64,000 nucleotides of DNA from Spongisporangium articulatum. Its GTDB lineage: Bacteria > Actinomycetota > Actinomycetes > Actinomycetales > Kineosporiaceae. Under the pieces are notes generated by a model. It was not told where the DNA came from, did not search any database, and saw only the letters and a list, made by a program, of their open reading frames with translations. The DNA is taken from positions 558,001-622,000 of the forward strand of contig NZ_JBITLV010000001.1 of assembly GCF_044465595.1 (NCBI RefSeq), read 5' to 3'. Of this stretch, positions 22,956 through 31,178 are shown piece by piece (the first letter of the stretch is position 1; each line of letters begins with the position of its first letter). The translations under genes and the position numbers were made by a program.

Positions 22956-24353
22956 TTGAACAACTCGGGCCCTGGGGACATCACCCCCGGGGAACCGGTG
23001 GCGCAGGACCCGGCGACACCCGGGAGGGGCGACCCCCGACGCATCCTGAGCCTCACCCTGCCCGCCCTCGGCGCCCTCGTCGCCGAGCCCCTGTTCCTCC
23101 TGGCCGACTCCGCGATCGTCGGCCGCCTGGGCACCCCGGAGCTCGCCGCGCTGGGCGTCGCCGGTGCCCTGCTGAACTCCGCCGTGAGCGTGTTCGTGTT
23201 CCTGGCCTACGGCACGACGGGCACGGCCGCCCGGCTGGTCGGCGCCGGTGACGAGGTCGGCGCCCTGGCCGCCGGGCGCGACGCGGCCTGGCTGGCGGCC
23301 GCGATCGGCACCGCCGCCGCCCTCGTCGTCCTGCCCACCGCCCCCCTGCTGGTCGCCCCGTTCGACGTGTCCGACCCGGTCGCGCACGAGGCTGTCGTCT
23401 ACCTGCGCGCGTCCCTGCCCGGGCTGCCGGCGATGCTCGTGCTGCTGGCCCTCGTCGGCGTCCTGCGCGGCCTGGAACGCACCCGCGCCACACTCTGGAT
23501 CGCCGGTCTCGGCGCGGTCGCCAACGCCGCCCTGAACGTCGTCCTCGTCCACGGCGTGGGGACCTGGGCCGGCCTGGGCATCGCCGGGTCGGCGATCGGC
23601 ACGGCCGCCACCCAGCTCGGCATGGCGACGGCCGGGGTCCTGATCCTGCGCCGGACGGCCCGCGGCCGCATCGCCCTCGCCCCGCACGCCGCCGGCATCC
23701 GGATGGCCGGGCGGGACGGCGTCCCCCTGCTCGTGCGCACCGTCGCCCTGCGCGCGGTGCTGCTGGCGACCACCGCCACGGCCGCGAGCCTGGGCGCGAC
23801 CGCACTGGCGGCGCACCAGGTGGCGGCCAATCTGTGGACGCTGCTCGCGCTCACCCTCGACGCCCTGGCCATCGCCGCCCAGGCGCTGGTCGGGAACCGG
23901 CTGGGCGCGGGTGACGTGGCCGGTGTGCACGCGATGGTCCGCACCATGGTCCGCTGGGGCGTCGGGACCGGCGTCGTGCTCGGCCTGCTCATGCTCGCGG
24001 CCGGCGGGGGGCTCGGACCGCTGTTCACGCCCGACGAGGCCGTCCAGCACGACCTGCGGGCGGCGTTGCTCGTGGCGGCGCTGGCCCAGCCGCTGGCCGG
24101 GTACGTGTTCGTGCTGGACGGGGTGCTGATCGGCGCCGGCGACGGCCGCTACCTGGCTCGGGCGAGCGCCGTCCAGGCGGCACTGTTCCTGCCCGCGGCG
24201 GCGCTGCTGGCCACCTACGGGCCGTCCGGCACGGCCGGCCTGGTGAGCCTGTGGGTGCTGTTCGCGGGTGGCTGGATGGTGCTGCGGGCGGTCCAGCTCG
24301 GACGGCGGGCGCGTGGCGACGCGTGGACGGTCACCGGCGCCCGGCGCACCTGA
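22956..24353 (+). CDS. MATE-family efflux transporter (DinF-like)
   Basis: A 465-residue, 12-helix multidrug and toxin extrusion transporter of the DinF-like branch, exporting cationic compounds by Na+ or H+ antiport. Helix 1 shows LSLTLPALGALVAEPLFLLA then DSAIVGRLGTPELAALG, the usual MATE N-terminus; the internal duplication appears near residue 245 (MAGRDGVPLLVRTVALRAVL). The TTG start at 22956 has GGGAG 6 nt upstream. The same position, between rplI and dnaB, is occupied by a MATE gene in Streptomyces as I recall, so it is a conserved neighbour rather than a recent arrival. Confidence 0.9.
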   Translation: MNNSGPGDITPGEPVAQDPATPGRGDPRRILSLTLPALGALVAEPLFLLADSAIVGRLGTPELAALGVAGALLNSAVSVFVFLAYGTTGTAARLVGAGDEVGALAAGRDAAWLAAAIGTAAALVVLPTAPLLVAPFDVSDPVAHEAVVYLRASLPGLPAMLVLLALVGVLRGLERTRATLWIAGLGAVANAALNVVLVHGVGTWAGLGIAGSAIGTAATQLGMATAGVLILRRTARGRIALAPHAAGIRMAGRDGVPLLVRTVALRAVLLATTATAASLGATALAAHQVAANLWTLLALTLDALAIAAQALVGNRLGAGDVAGVHAMVRTMVRWGVGTGVVLGLLMLAAGGGLGPLFTPDEAVQHDLRAALLVAALAQPLAGYVFVLDGVLIGAGDGRYLARASAVQAALFLPAAALLATYGPSGTAGLVSLWVLFAGGWMVLRAVQLGRRARGDAWTVTGARRT

Positions 24354-24391
24354 GGCGCCGGTGGGCACCCAGCGGAGCGGAGCGAGCGCTC

Positions 24392-24450
24392 GTGGGCACG
24401 GTGTCACACAGTGCTCACCAGGTGGGCACGGTGTCACACCGTGCCCACCT
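24392..24450. repeat. 30-bp direct-repeat doublet with palindromic second copy
   Basis: Two 30-bp-spaced copies begin GTGGGCACGGTGTCACAC at 24392 and 24422. The second copy is a perfect hairpin (arms 24420-24433 and 24437-24450, loop TCA) and may terminate the MATE transcript. A matching doublet with the same 30-bp period sits inside the pseudokinase gene at 45846-45900. Confidence 0.7.
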
Positions 24451-24488
24451 AGCGACCGGCGCAGCGAGGCACAGAAGGGGCCCGTCGC

Positions 24489-24528
24489 AAAACAGAGGCG
24501 GCCCGCCCCGACCGGGACGGACCGCCTC
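24489..24528 (-). terminator. Intrinsic terminator of the rpsF-ssb-rpsR-rplI operon
   Basis: On the minus strand a 15-bp GC-rich stem (24495-24528, loop about 4 nt, with some G-T pairs) starts 14 bp after the rplI stop and is followed by TGTTTTG. This is a textbook rho-independent terminator. Confidence 0.85.
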
Positions 24529-24542
24529 GTGCTGCGGGAACG

Positions 24543-24989
24543 TCAGCCGGCGACGACGGCCAGCTTCACCTTGGCCTGCACCTCGGGGTGCAGGCGGACG
24601 TGCACGGTGTACTCACCGGTGTTCTTGATCGCCCCGGTCAACTCCACCTTGCGGCGGTCCACCTTCGAGCCGTTGGTCGACTCGATCGCCGACGCGACGT
24701 CGGCCGGGGTCACGGCGCCGAACAGCCGACCCGACTGACCGGCCTTGACGGCCAGCCGCACGGGCTTGGCCTCGAGCGAGTCGCGCACCTTCTGCGCCTC
24801 CTCGAGGGTCGCGATCTCGCGGGCCTGACGGGCCTTGCGGATCGACGCGACCTGCTTCTCGCCGCCCTTGGACCAGGCGGTGGCCAGGCCGCGCGGCACG
24901 AGGTAGTTACGGCCGTAGCCGTCCTTCACCTCGACGACGTCGCCGGGGGCGCCCAGGCCGGTCACTTCCTGCGTGAGGATGAGCTTCAT
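24543..24989 (-). CDS. rplI: 50S ribosomal protein L9
   Basis: A 148-residue L9, which binds 23S rRNA at the base of the L1 stalk and helps keep reading frame. The N-terminal domain begins MKLILTQEVTGLGAPGDVVE, with the conserved NYLVPRGLA; a long linker helix then leads to the C-terminal domain with GRLFGAVTPADVASAI and VHVRLHPEVQAKV. Full length. It is the last gene of the operon, 17 bp after rpsR, followed by a strong terminator. Confidence 0.97.
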   Translation of the reverse strand: MKLILTQEVTGLGAPGDVVEVKDGYGRNYLVPRGLATAWSKGGEKQVASIRKARQAREIATLEEAQKVRDSLEAKPVRLAVKAGQSGRLFGAVTPADVASAIESTNGSKVDRRKVELTGAIKNTGEYTVHVRLHPEVQAKVKLAVVAG

Positions 24990-25006
24990 CTGAGTGTCAT
25001 CCTCTC

Positions 25007-25243
25007 TCAGCGGGCGGAGCTGCTGTAGGGCAGCAGCGCCATCTCGCGGGCGTTCTTGACGGCGCGGGCGATCTCCCGCTGCTGCTGCACCGTGACACCG
25101 GTGACGCGGCGGGCGCGGATCTTGCCGCGGTCGGAGATGAACTTCCGCAGCAGGGCCGTGTCCTTGTAGTCGACGAACTCGATCTTCGCGGTCTTGAGCG
25201 GGTTCTGCTTCTTCTTCGGCTTCCGCACGGGAGGCTTCGGCAT
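25007..25243 (-). CDS. rpsR: 30S ribosomal protein S18, cysteine-free (zinc-independent) type
   Basis: A 78-residue S18, a partner of S6 in the 30S platform. The ATG at 25243 has AAGGAG 8 nt upstream and gives the standard start MPKPPVRKPKKK. The protein has no cysteine: the usual CxFC-type zinc site is replaced by QNPLKTAKIEFVDYKD, and the NCxQHQR segment reads VTVQQQRE. In many actinobacteria such a C-minus S18 is a second copy, induced by zinc starvation; here it is in the main rpsF-ssb-rpsR-rplI operon. Confidence 0.96.
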   Translation of the reverse strand: MPKPPVRKPKKKQNPLKTAKIEFVDYKDTALLRKFISDRGKIRARRVTGVTVQQQREIARAVKNAREMALLPYSSSAR

Positions 25244-25278
25244 GGTCTTGCTCCTTACATCAAGTACAGGTCTACAGA

Positions 25279-25800
25279 TCAGAAGGGCGGGTCGTCCTGG
25301 CTGCCGCTGAAGCCGCCCGACGGGCCGGTCGCCCACGGGTCCTCAGCCGGGCCGGACGAACCGCCGGACGCACCGCCACCGGAGTAGCCCCCACCACCGC
25401 CACCGCCGGAGAAGCCGCCGCCACCGCCGCCACCGCGCTGGGTCTTGTTGACCTTCGCGGTCGCGTACCGGAGCGAGGGGCCGAGCTCGTCGACCTCCAG
25501 CTCGTTCACGGTGCGCTTCTCGCCCTCTTTGGTCTCGTACGACCGGGACTTCAGCCGGCCGGTGACGATGACCCGCGAGCCCCGCTGCAGGGACTCGGCG
25601 ACGTTCTCCGCCGCGTCACGCCACACCGAGCACCGCATGAACAGCGTCTCGCCGTCCTTCCACTCGTTCGACTGGCGGTCGAACGTGCGCGGGGTGCTGG
25701 CCACGGTGAAGTTGGCCACCGCCGCGCCGGAGGGCGTGAAACGGAGTTCGGGGTCGTTGGTGAGGTTGCCGATCAGCGTGAGGATCGTTTCGCCGGCCAT
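25279..25800 (-). CDS. ssb: Single-stranded DNA-binding protein
   Basis: A 173-residue SSB that protects single-stranded DNA in replication and repair. The N-terminal OB-fold (ETILTLIGNLTNDPELRFTP, then SVWRDAAENVAESLQRGSRV) occupies about residues 1-110. A Gly-rich disordered linker follows, and the C-terminus ends in the acidic tip DDPPF that recruits partner proteins. It sits between rpsF and rpsR as in most bacteria. Confidence 0.97.
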   Translation of the reverse strand: MAGETILTLIGNLTNDPELRFTPSGAAVANFTVASTPRTFDRQSNEWKDGETLFMRCSVWRDAAENVAESLQRGSRVIVTGRLKSRSYETKEGEKRTVNELEVDELGPSLRYATAKVNKTQRGGGGGGGFSGGGGGGGYSGGGASGGSSGPAEDPWATGPSGGFSGSQDDPPF

Positions 25801-25834
25801 GCGGGTCTCCGAGGGTTTCGGTAGGTGAGGTCGC

Positions 25835-26125
25835 TCAGCGAGCTTCCGGTCGCATCAACTTAGTGCGCAGCACCGACTCGTTGAGGTTGAGCTGGCGGTC
25901 CAGCTCCTTCGCGTCGGCGGGCTCGGTCGTCATGTTGACGATCGCGTAGATGCCCTCGGCGTTCTTCTTGATCTCGTAGGCCAGGCGCCGCTTGCCCCAC
26001 ACGTCGACGTTGTCCACGGTGCCGCCACCCTTGCGGATGACGTTCAGGAACTTGTCGAGCGACGGGGCGACGGTGCGCTCCTCAAGGCTGGGGTCGAGGA
26101 TGACCATCAGTTCGTACTGACGCAT
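25835..26125 (-). CDS. rpsF: 30S ribosomal protein S6
   Basis: A 96-residue S6, which pairs with S18 on the 30S platform. It opens MRQYELMVILDPSLEERTV and carries the conserved VDVWGKRRLAYEIKK and a late LNLNESVLRTKLMRP segment. The start has AGGAGG about 8 nt upstream. It is the first gene of the ribosomal/SSB operon; the 114-nt leader contains a hairpin that could serve S6:S18 autoregulation. Confidence 0.97.
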   Translation of the reverse strand: MRQYELMVILDPSLEERTVAPSLDKFLNVIRKGGGTVDNVDVWGKRRLAYEIKKNAEGIYAIVNMTTEPADAKELDRQLNLNESVLRTKLMRPEAR

Positions 26126-26239
26126 GTGTTAACCCACCTCCTCTGGTCTCGGCGGTCACGGTCGGTCCGTGACAGGAGGGTCGTGCGTCGGCGCCGGCAC
26201 CCACCCGGATCGAGCGGTGTCCGACGCCAAGGAGAGAGC
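26126..26239 (-). promoter_or_regulatory. rpsF leader with hairpin, possible S6:S18 autoregulatory element
   Basis: On the minus strand a perfect 7-bp stem GTCACGG/CCGTGAC with a 5-nt loop (26155-26173) is followed directly by CGCCGAG and then the ribosome-binding site. S6:S18 complexes bind a leader hairpin with an exposed CCG in many bacteria; the match here is by eye only. Confidence 0.4.
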
Positions 26240-27862
26240 TTAGCCGCGAGGACCGTCAGTCACCGAATCGGGCGAAAGGGTCAGGTCCTCGAGTTCCTCG
26301 ATCGGGCGGCCGGTGTGCCGGCCCGGGCGGTCCGACCCCGAGGGGTCGAGGGCCAGCAGGACGGCCGGCGAGATCCCGAGCGGCTCCAGGCCCACCTCGC
26401 GCAGCATCGCCCGGTAGCGGCGCAGCGCCTGCCCCCCGATCCAGGCGATCCCGGCCAGCCGGGCGACCAGCAGAAACACGTAGATCGACGCCGGCAGCCC
26501 CTTCGACGGGTCGCTCTCGGCGGCGATGAACATCCACACCCCGACGAAGTAGACGCACTCGGTCGCCGCCCAGAGCAGGTGGTCGCGCCAGGCCAGCCCG
26601 GACAGCGCGATCAGGGGCAGGAGCAGCAGCGACGTCTGCACCGGCAGCGACGTCGCCGCCACCAGCACCACGCACAGCATGGCCAGCGCCAGCGGCGCGA
26701 AGGCCGCCGGCGGCGGTTCGGGCAGGTGGACGACGTCCGCCGGGTCGGTCCCCGACCCGCCGGCGGCGGGGGGCGGGCTCAGCAGAGCCGGGTGCGCGTC
26801 GTCCACCAGCGCACCGTCCACCGGCGCACCGGCGGGCGGCAGGTGGACGGCGGTCACGCGGACCACCAACGCCAGCAGCAGGCCGGTGACCAGCACGCAC
26901 AGCGTCGCGGCCACCCCCGGGGCCACGGGGCCCATCGTGAACAGGCCGCCGAACAGGCTGGTCAGGATCCGGCCCGGGAGGGTACCCGCGGGCTGCGGCT
27001 TGGCGTTGGCCAGCAGTTGCGGCAGCAGCCAGACCGAGCCGTACCCCACGGCGCCCGTGCGCCAGGCGTTGAACGAGGCCAGCAGGCCGGCCCCGAGCCC
27101 GGCCACGAGCAGGAGGCGGGCCACCAGCCAGGTCACGAACGCGGTCCCGGCCGCCCGCGGCGTGGGCCACGTCGTCCGGACGGCGAGCACCGCCAGGGCG
27201 AGCACCACCACGGCCAGCGACGGCGCGGCGGCCACGGCCAGCCCCAGCCAGACGCCCGCCCAGCCGGGATGGCGGCGGTGCCACGACCAGAAGGCGAGCG
27301 CCAGCAACGCGACCGCCAGGAGGGTGTACGAGAGCAGCCCCGCCGTGAAGACGACCGGCGAGAGCGCCAGGTGGGCGGCGTCCCACGCCCCGGTCGGGCC
27401 GCGCAGGCGCCGGGTGGTGACGGCGATCGCGGCGACGCCCACCCCGAGGGCGACCAGCAGGACCGCCGCCGACAGGTCGAAGAACTCGCGCTGCCCGCGC
27501 ACGCCGTCGTGCGGGACGAACGCCGAGACCACCCACATCGCCGCCGAGGCCAGCGGCGGCTGGCCGAGACCGTCGCCACCGACCGCCTCGCTCAGCGAGG
27601 GACGGGCCAGGTCGGAGCCGAGATCCTGGCTGGAGAACAGCACCGCGTTGTCGCTGTAACAGACGTGCCAGAACTGGTCGGGGTTCGACCAGCCCTGGGC
27701 GCGGCAGTGCTGCTTGGCGACCAGGCCGCCCGTCAGGACGACGGCGGCCAGGAGGACGAGCACCGGTACGGCACCGAGGAACCCGCGGCCCGACGCGAGG
27801 CGGCGGCCGGACGGGCCGCCGATGACCGGACTGGCGGCGCGGACGACCGGGTCGACGCTCAG
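26240..27862 (-). CDS. GT87-type polyprenol-phosphate-dependent glycosyltransferase, multi-pass membrane protein
   Basis: A 540-residue membrane protein with about 10-12 helices and an extracytoplasmic loop after helix 1 (KQHCRAQGW, HVCYSDN), typical of GT87/DUF2029-like mannosyltransferases; its counterpart lies between ponA and rpsF in other actinobacteria (Rv0051 in M. tuberculosis). Start choice is unusual. The first ATG/GTG in frame (27763) would cut off a conserved-looking SPVIGGPSGRRLASG segment. A CTG at 27862 overlaps the ponA stop as CTGA, imitating the ATGA/GTGA junctions elsewhere here. I therefore propose the CTG start; if wrong, the protein begins at 27763 and has 507 residues. 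Confidence 0.75.
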   Translation of the reverse strand: MSVDPVVRAASPVIGGPSGRRLASGRGFLGAVPVLVLLAAVVLTGGLVAKQHCRAQGWSNPDQFWHVCYSDNAVLFSSQDLGSDLARPSLSEAVGGDGLGQPPLASAAMWVVSAFVPHDGVRGQREFFDLSAAVLLVALGVGVAAIAVTTRRLRGPTGAWDAAHLALSPVVFTAGLLSYTLLAVALLALAFWSWHRRHPGWAGVWLGLAVAAAPSLAVVVLALAVLAVRTTWPTPRAAGTAFVTWLVARLLLVAGLGAGLLASFNAWRTGAVGYGSVWLLPQLLANAKPQPAGTLPGRILTSLFGGLFTMGPVAPGVAATLCVLVTGLLLALVVRVTAVHLPPAGAPVDGALVDDAHPALLSPPPAAGGSGTDPADVVHLPEPPPAAFAPLALAMLCVVLVAATSLPVQTSLLLLPLIALSGLAWRDHLLWAATECVYFVGVWMFIAAESDPSKGLPASIYVFLLVARLAGIAWIGGQALRRYRAMLREVGLEPLGISPAVLLALDPSGSDRPGRHTGRPIEELEDLTLSPDSVTDGPRG

Positions 27863-30225
27863 CCCTGACCCTGCTGCTGGCCGTCCTGCCCCGTCCCGAT
27901 GCTCGGGAAGATGCCGCCACCGTCCGGCTGGGACGCGCTGGCCGACGGGGACGCCGACGCGCTCGGGTCGGTACCCGGGTTGTTCGGGTCGGTCGGCTGC
28001 TGGGTCTGCGGCTGCGGCCGCGGGATGCCCTCGACCTCACCGACGTTCGCGGGCTCCGGGAACGTCAGCTTGGGCTTGCCGTTGAGCGCGTTCTGCATGA
28101 ACGTCGTCCAGATCCGGACCGGGAACGAGCCGCCGGTGATGCTGCTGAAGCCGCCCCACGGGGAGATGGTGACCGGCGTCTTCCCGTCCTTGGCGTTCTG
28201 GTACAGCATCACCGTTGTGGCCAGTTGCGGGGTGTAGCCGGCGAACCAGGCCGATTTGTTGTCCTGCGACGTCCCGGTCTTGCCGGCGATCTCGCGGCTC
28301 GACCCGAACCCGGCCGCGTAGGCCCCCGTGCCGCCGTAGGAGACGGGCTGGCGCAGCGCGTAGGTCAGGTCGGCCATCACGTCCTTGTCGAAGACCTGCT
28401 CGCCGTCGCCGAGGGTGTCCTGGCTCCAGTACGTCTTGCTGGTGCCGACCTTGGTGATCTTGGCGATCGAGTGGGTCTCGTGCTTCTTGCCCTGGGCCGC
28501 GAAGGTCGCATAGGCCGTGGCCAGGTCGATCGGGTGCGGGTTGGCCGACCCGAGCACGTTGACCAGGTTGTCCTCGACGTGCGCCGACTTGGGGATACCG
28601 GCCTTGTAGGCGGCCTCCTGGGTCAGCTTCCGGCGGTCGTCCTCGGCGTTGACCTGGACGAAGACGGTGTTCAGCGAGTCCTCGGTGGCCTTCAGCAGGG
28701 TGGCGCCCGACATGGACTCGCCGCCGAAGTTCACCACCTTCCTGCCGTCGATCTTCATCGGGCTGGTGGCCCGGTAGTAGCTGTTCAGGCTGACGCCGTC
28801 CTCCAGGGCGGCGACCAGGCCGAAGGCCTTGAAGGTCGACCCGGCCGCCGCAGCGCCCGCGGTGGCGTTGTTGAACGTGTTCTTCGCGTAGTCGGGGCCG
28901 CCGTAGATGGCCTTGACCTGCCCGTTGCGGGGGTCGATGGCCGCCGCGCCGATGCCGACCCGCTTGGGCTTGCCCTTCGTCTGCCCCTTCACCGCCGCGG
29001 TCAGCTGCTGGACCATCTTCCTGTCGAAGGTCGTGGTGATGGCGTAACCGTCGGTCTCGATCTGGTCCGGGGTCTCGTTGAGCCGCTTCGCGGCCTCATC
29101 CCGGGCCATCATGACCAGGAAGCCGTTCTGACCGGCCAGCGACGCCGACGACTTCGGCTTGTCGGGCATCGGGAAATCGCCCGCATACTTCCTGTACTCG
29201 GTCTGGCTGAGCGGGGTGACCTGGTTCGGGTTGAGCCGGGTCATCGCGGCCAGCACCGTGCTCCAGCGGAACTTGGCCCGCGTCAACTGATCGGGCTGGT
29301 CGACGTCCTCCGGGTGCGAGGCGCTGTTCGGCGAGTTGATGATGCCCGCCAGGTACGCGGCCTCCGACGCGTTCAGGTCGTCGACGTCCTTGCCGTAGTA
29401 GGCCTGCGCCGCCGCCTGCACGCCGTAGGCGCCCCGGCCGAAGTAGATGGTGTTCAGGTAGCCCTGCAGGACCTTGTTCGGCTCCATCGTCTGCCGGATC
29501 TTCAGCGCGATGAAGAACTCCCGGAACTTCGTCCCGAGCGTGCGGTGCTCCTGGCCGTTGAAGGTGTTCTTCACGTACTGCTGGCTGATGGTCGAGCCAC
29601 CGCCGCCGCCCCCGTGGGCGTTGTTCCAGATCGCCCGGATGATGCCGGTCGGGCTGACGCCGGCGTTCTCGTAGAACGTGTCGTCCTCGGCGGCGAGCAC
29701 GGCGGGGACGATCGTGGCCATCTTGCTGAAGTCGACGACCTGCCGGTTCTGGTCGGCGAGCCGGCCGATCTCGGTCTTGCCGTCGGAGTAGTAGACGATC
29801 GTCGTCTGGGTCAGCGGCTTCGCGTCGTCCTTGGGGACGTCGATGGTGGCGTAGGCGATGGAGAACGTCAGCAGACCCAGCAGGAAGCAGGCCAGGAAGA
29901 TGCCGCCGACGAGCTTCCAGGACGGCACCCAGCGCCGCCAGCCGTTCCGGCCGAAGCGCGGGTAGTCGACGTAGCGCTGGAAGCCGGACGGCTGGCGCCC
30001 ACCCGGATGCCCGGGGCGGCGCGGGTCGTAGCCCGAGGGGCCGCGCTCGTAGGCCTGGTACCCGCCCGGGCCCGCTTGGCCGTTGGGCCGCTGACCTGCG
30101 GTGCGCACCGGTCCGGCGGCGGGGTTGCCCTGGTAGCCGACGGGGTAGCGACCGGGTTGCCCCGGAGCGCGGCCACCACCGACGGGGGGCAGATCACGAC
30201 CGGCCACGAACCTGAACACCTCCAC
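27859..30225 (-). CDS. ponA: Bifunctional penicillin-binding protein 1A (transglycosylase/transpeptidase)
   Basis: A 788-residue class A PBP that polymerises and cross-links peptidoglycan. A cytoplasmic Gly/Pro/Arg-rich N-terminus (about 95 residues) precedes one membrane helix (LVGGIFLACFLLGLLTFSIA). The GT51 domain has EDDTFYENAGVSPTG and GGGSTISQQYVKN. The transpeptidase domain has STFK with Ser463, a SLN motif in TEDSLNTVF, and KTGTS from Lys649. A Ser/Pro/Gln-rich tail ends the protein. Start: GTG at 30225, or GTG at 30207 with GGAGG 11 nt before it. It is divergent from padR and probably co-transcribed with the GT87 gene. Confidence 0.94.
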   Translation of the reverse strand: MEVFRFVAGRDLPPVGGGRAPGQPGRYPVGYQGNPAAGPVRTAGQRPNGQAGPGGYQAYERGPSGYDPRRPGHPGGRQPSGFQRYVDYPRFGRNGWRRWVPSWKLVGGIFLACFLLGLLTFSIAYATIDVPKDDAKPLTQTTIVYYSDGKTEIGRLADQNRQVVDFSKMATIVPAVLAAEDDTFYENAGVSPTGIIRAIWNNAHGGGGGGSTISQQYVKNTFNGQEHRTLGTKFREFFIALKIRQTMEPNKVLQGYLNTIYFGRGAYGVQAAAQAYYGKDVDDLNASEAAYLAGIINSPNSASHPEDVDQPDQLTRAKFRWSTVLAAMTRLNPNQVTPLSQTEYRKYAGDFPMPDKPKSSASLAGQNGFLVMMARDEAAKRLNETPDQIETDGYAITTTFDRKMVQQLTAAVKGQTKGKPKRVGIGAAAIDPRNGQVKAIYGGPDYAKNTFNNATAGAAAAGSTFKAFGLVAALEDGVSLNSYYRATSPMKIDGRKVVNFGGESMSGATLLKATEDSLNTVFVQVNAEDDRRKLTQEAAYKAGIPKSAHVEDNLVNVLGSANPHPIDLATAYATFAAQGKKHETHSIAKITKVGTSKTYWSQDTLGDGEQVFDKDVMADLTYALRQPVSYGGTGAYAAGFGSSREIAGKTGTSQDNKSAWFAGYTPQLATTVMLYQNAKDGKTPVTISPWGGFSSITGGSFPVRIWTTFMQNALNGKPKLTFPEPANVGEVEGIPRPQPQTQQPTDPNNPGTDPSASASPSASASQPDGGGIFPSIGTGQDGQQQGQG

Positions 30226-30352
30226 GGGAGCCGGAACCTCTGCCCCGGCAGCAACAACTCATGAGCCTACGGCGTGCCCCGCACCTGTGCAGCCACCTTG
30301 CCCACCCGTTGCCTGTGGGAGCGCCTCCGTCGTATCGTGACGAACGAACCTG

Positions 30353-30371
30353 ATGTATCGGCCCGATACAT
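30353..30371. promoter_or_regulatory. Candidate PadR operator
   Basis: ATGTATCGGCCCGATACAT is a perfect 8-3-8 palindrome with the ATGT...ACAT ends typical of PadR sites, 82 bp before the padR start and 128 bp before ponA. Two further copies of the core GGCCCGA follow at about 30373 and 30399. Confidence 0.65.
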
Positions 30372-30452
30372 TGGCCCGAAGCATTGAACTGAACCATCGG
30401 CCCGAACGTACAGGCCGGACGAACGACACGGAATCCGGTCGAGGAGGTGCGC

Positions 30453-31094
30453 ATGGCCCGCCGCGGTGACGTGCTGGAGCTCGCCGTCCTCGGGATGTTG
30501 CACGAGAACCCGACCCACGGGTACGAGCTGCGCAAACGCCTCAACGAGCTGCTCGGGCCGTTCCGCGCCCTCTCGTACGGGACGCTGCACCCCTGCCTGA
30601 AGTCCCTGCTCGCCCGCGGCTGGATCCGCGAGGTCGAGGGCGACGAGGACAGCGACGGCACTGCTTCGCCGCTGGTCTCGCGCCGCGCCCGGATCGTCTA
30701 CGAGCTGACGGCCGAGGGCAAGGAGCAGTTCAACACCATGGTCTCCAGCCCCGGCCCGGCGGCCTGGGAGGACGAGCCCTTCGCGGTGCACTTCGCCTTC
30801 TTCGGCCGCACGGACGCCGCCACCCGGCTGCAGATCCTCGAGGGCCGTCGGTCGCGGCTGCAGGAGCGCCGCGAGCGCGCCCGGCAGTCGATGCGCAGCA
30901 CGCGCGAGCGGCTCGACGCCTACACGCTCGAACTGCAGCGCCACGGGCTGGAATCGGTCGACCGCGAGGTCCGCTGGCTCACCGAACTGATCGACACCGA
31001 GCGGGCCAGCCGGATGACGCACCCGCCCGAGGTCGACCCGCCCCAGCCACCGCCCGAGCCACCGCCGGAGCCACCGAACCAGCCCCCCGGCTGA
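30453..31094 (+). CDS. PadR-family transcriptional regulator
   Basis: A 213-residue PadR subfamily-1 regulator. The ATG at 30453 has GAGGAGG 5 nt upstream. The winged helix is ELAVLGMLHENPTHGYELRK then SYGTLHPCLKSLLARGWI; helices of the dimerisation domain follow, and the tail is a disordered Pro/Glu/Gln-rich stretch. A PadR gene next to ino1 is conserved in mycobacteria (Rv0047c) and Streptomyces. It is divergent from ponA and 84 bp upstream of ino1 on the same strand, so it may control either gene. Confidence 0.93.
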   Translation: MARRGDVLELAVLGMLHENPTHGYELRKRLNELLGPFRALSYGTLHPCLKSLLARGWIREVEGDEDSDGTASPLVSRRARIVYELTAEGKEQFNTMVSSPGPAAWEDEPFAVHFAFFGRTDAATRLQILEGRRSRLQERRERARQSMRSTRERLDAYTLELQRHGLESVDREVRWLTELIDTERASRMTHPPEVDPPQPPPEPPPEPPNQPPG

Positions 31095-31178
31095 CCCCCG
31101 AGTCCCTGCCCCACCCCCGAAACGCTCGCGCCGGCACGGAACGCCGTCGCGAAACTACGAGCACACAAGGAGATACGC

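Noticed and set aside
26256..28040. 594-codon open frame overlapping the GT87 gene in another frame
   Set aside because: Arg/Pro/Gly-rich shadow of the membrane-protein frame, which shows clear hydrophobic periodicity and conserved position.
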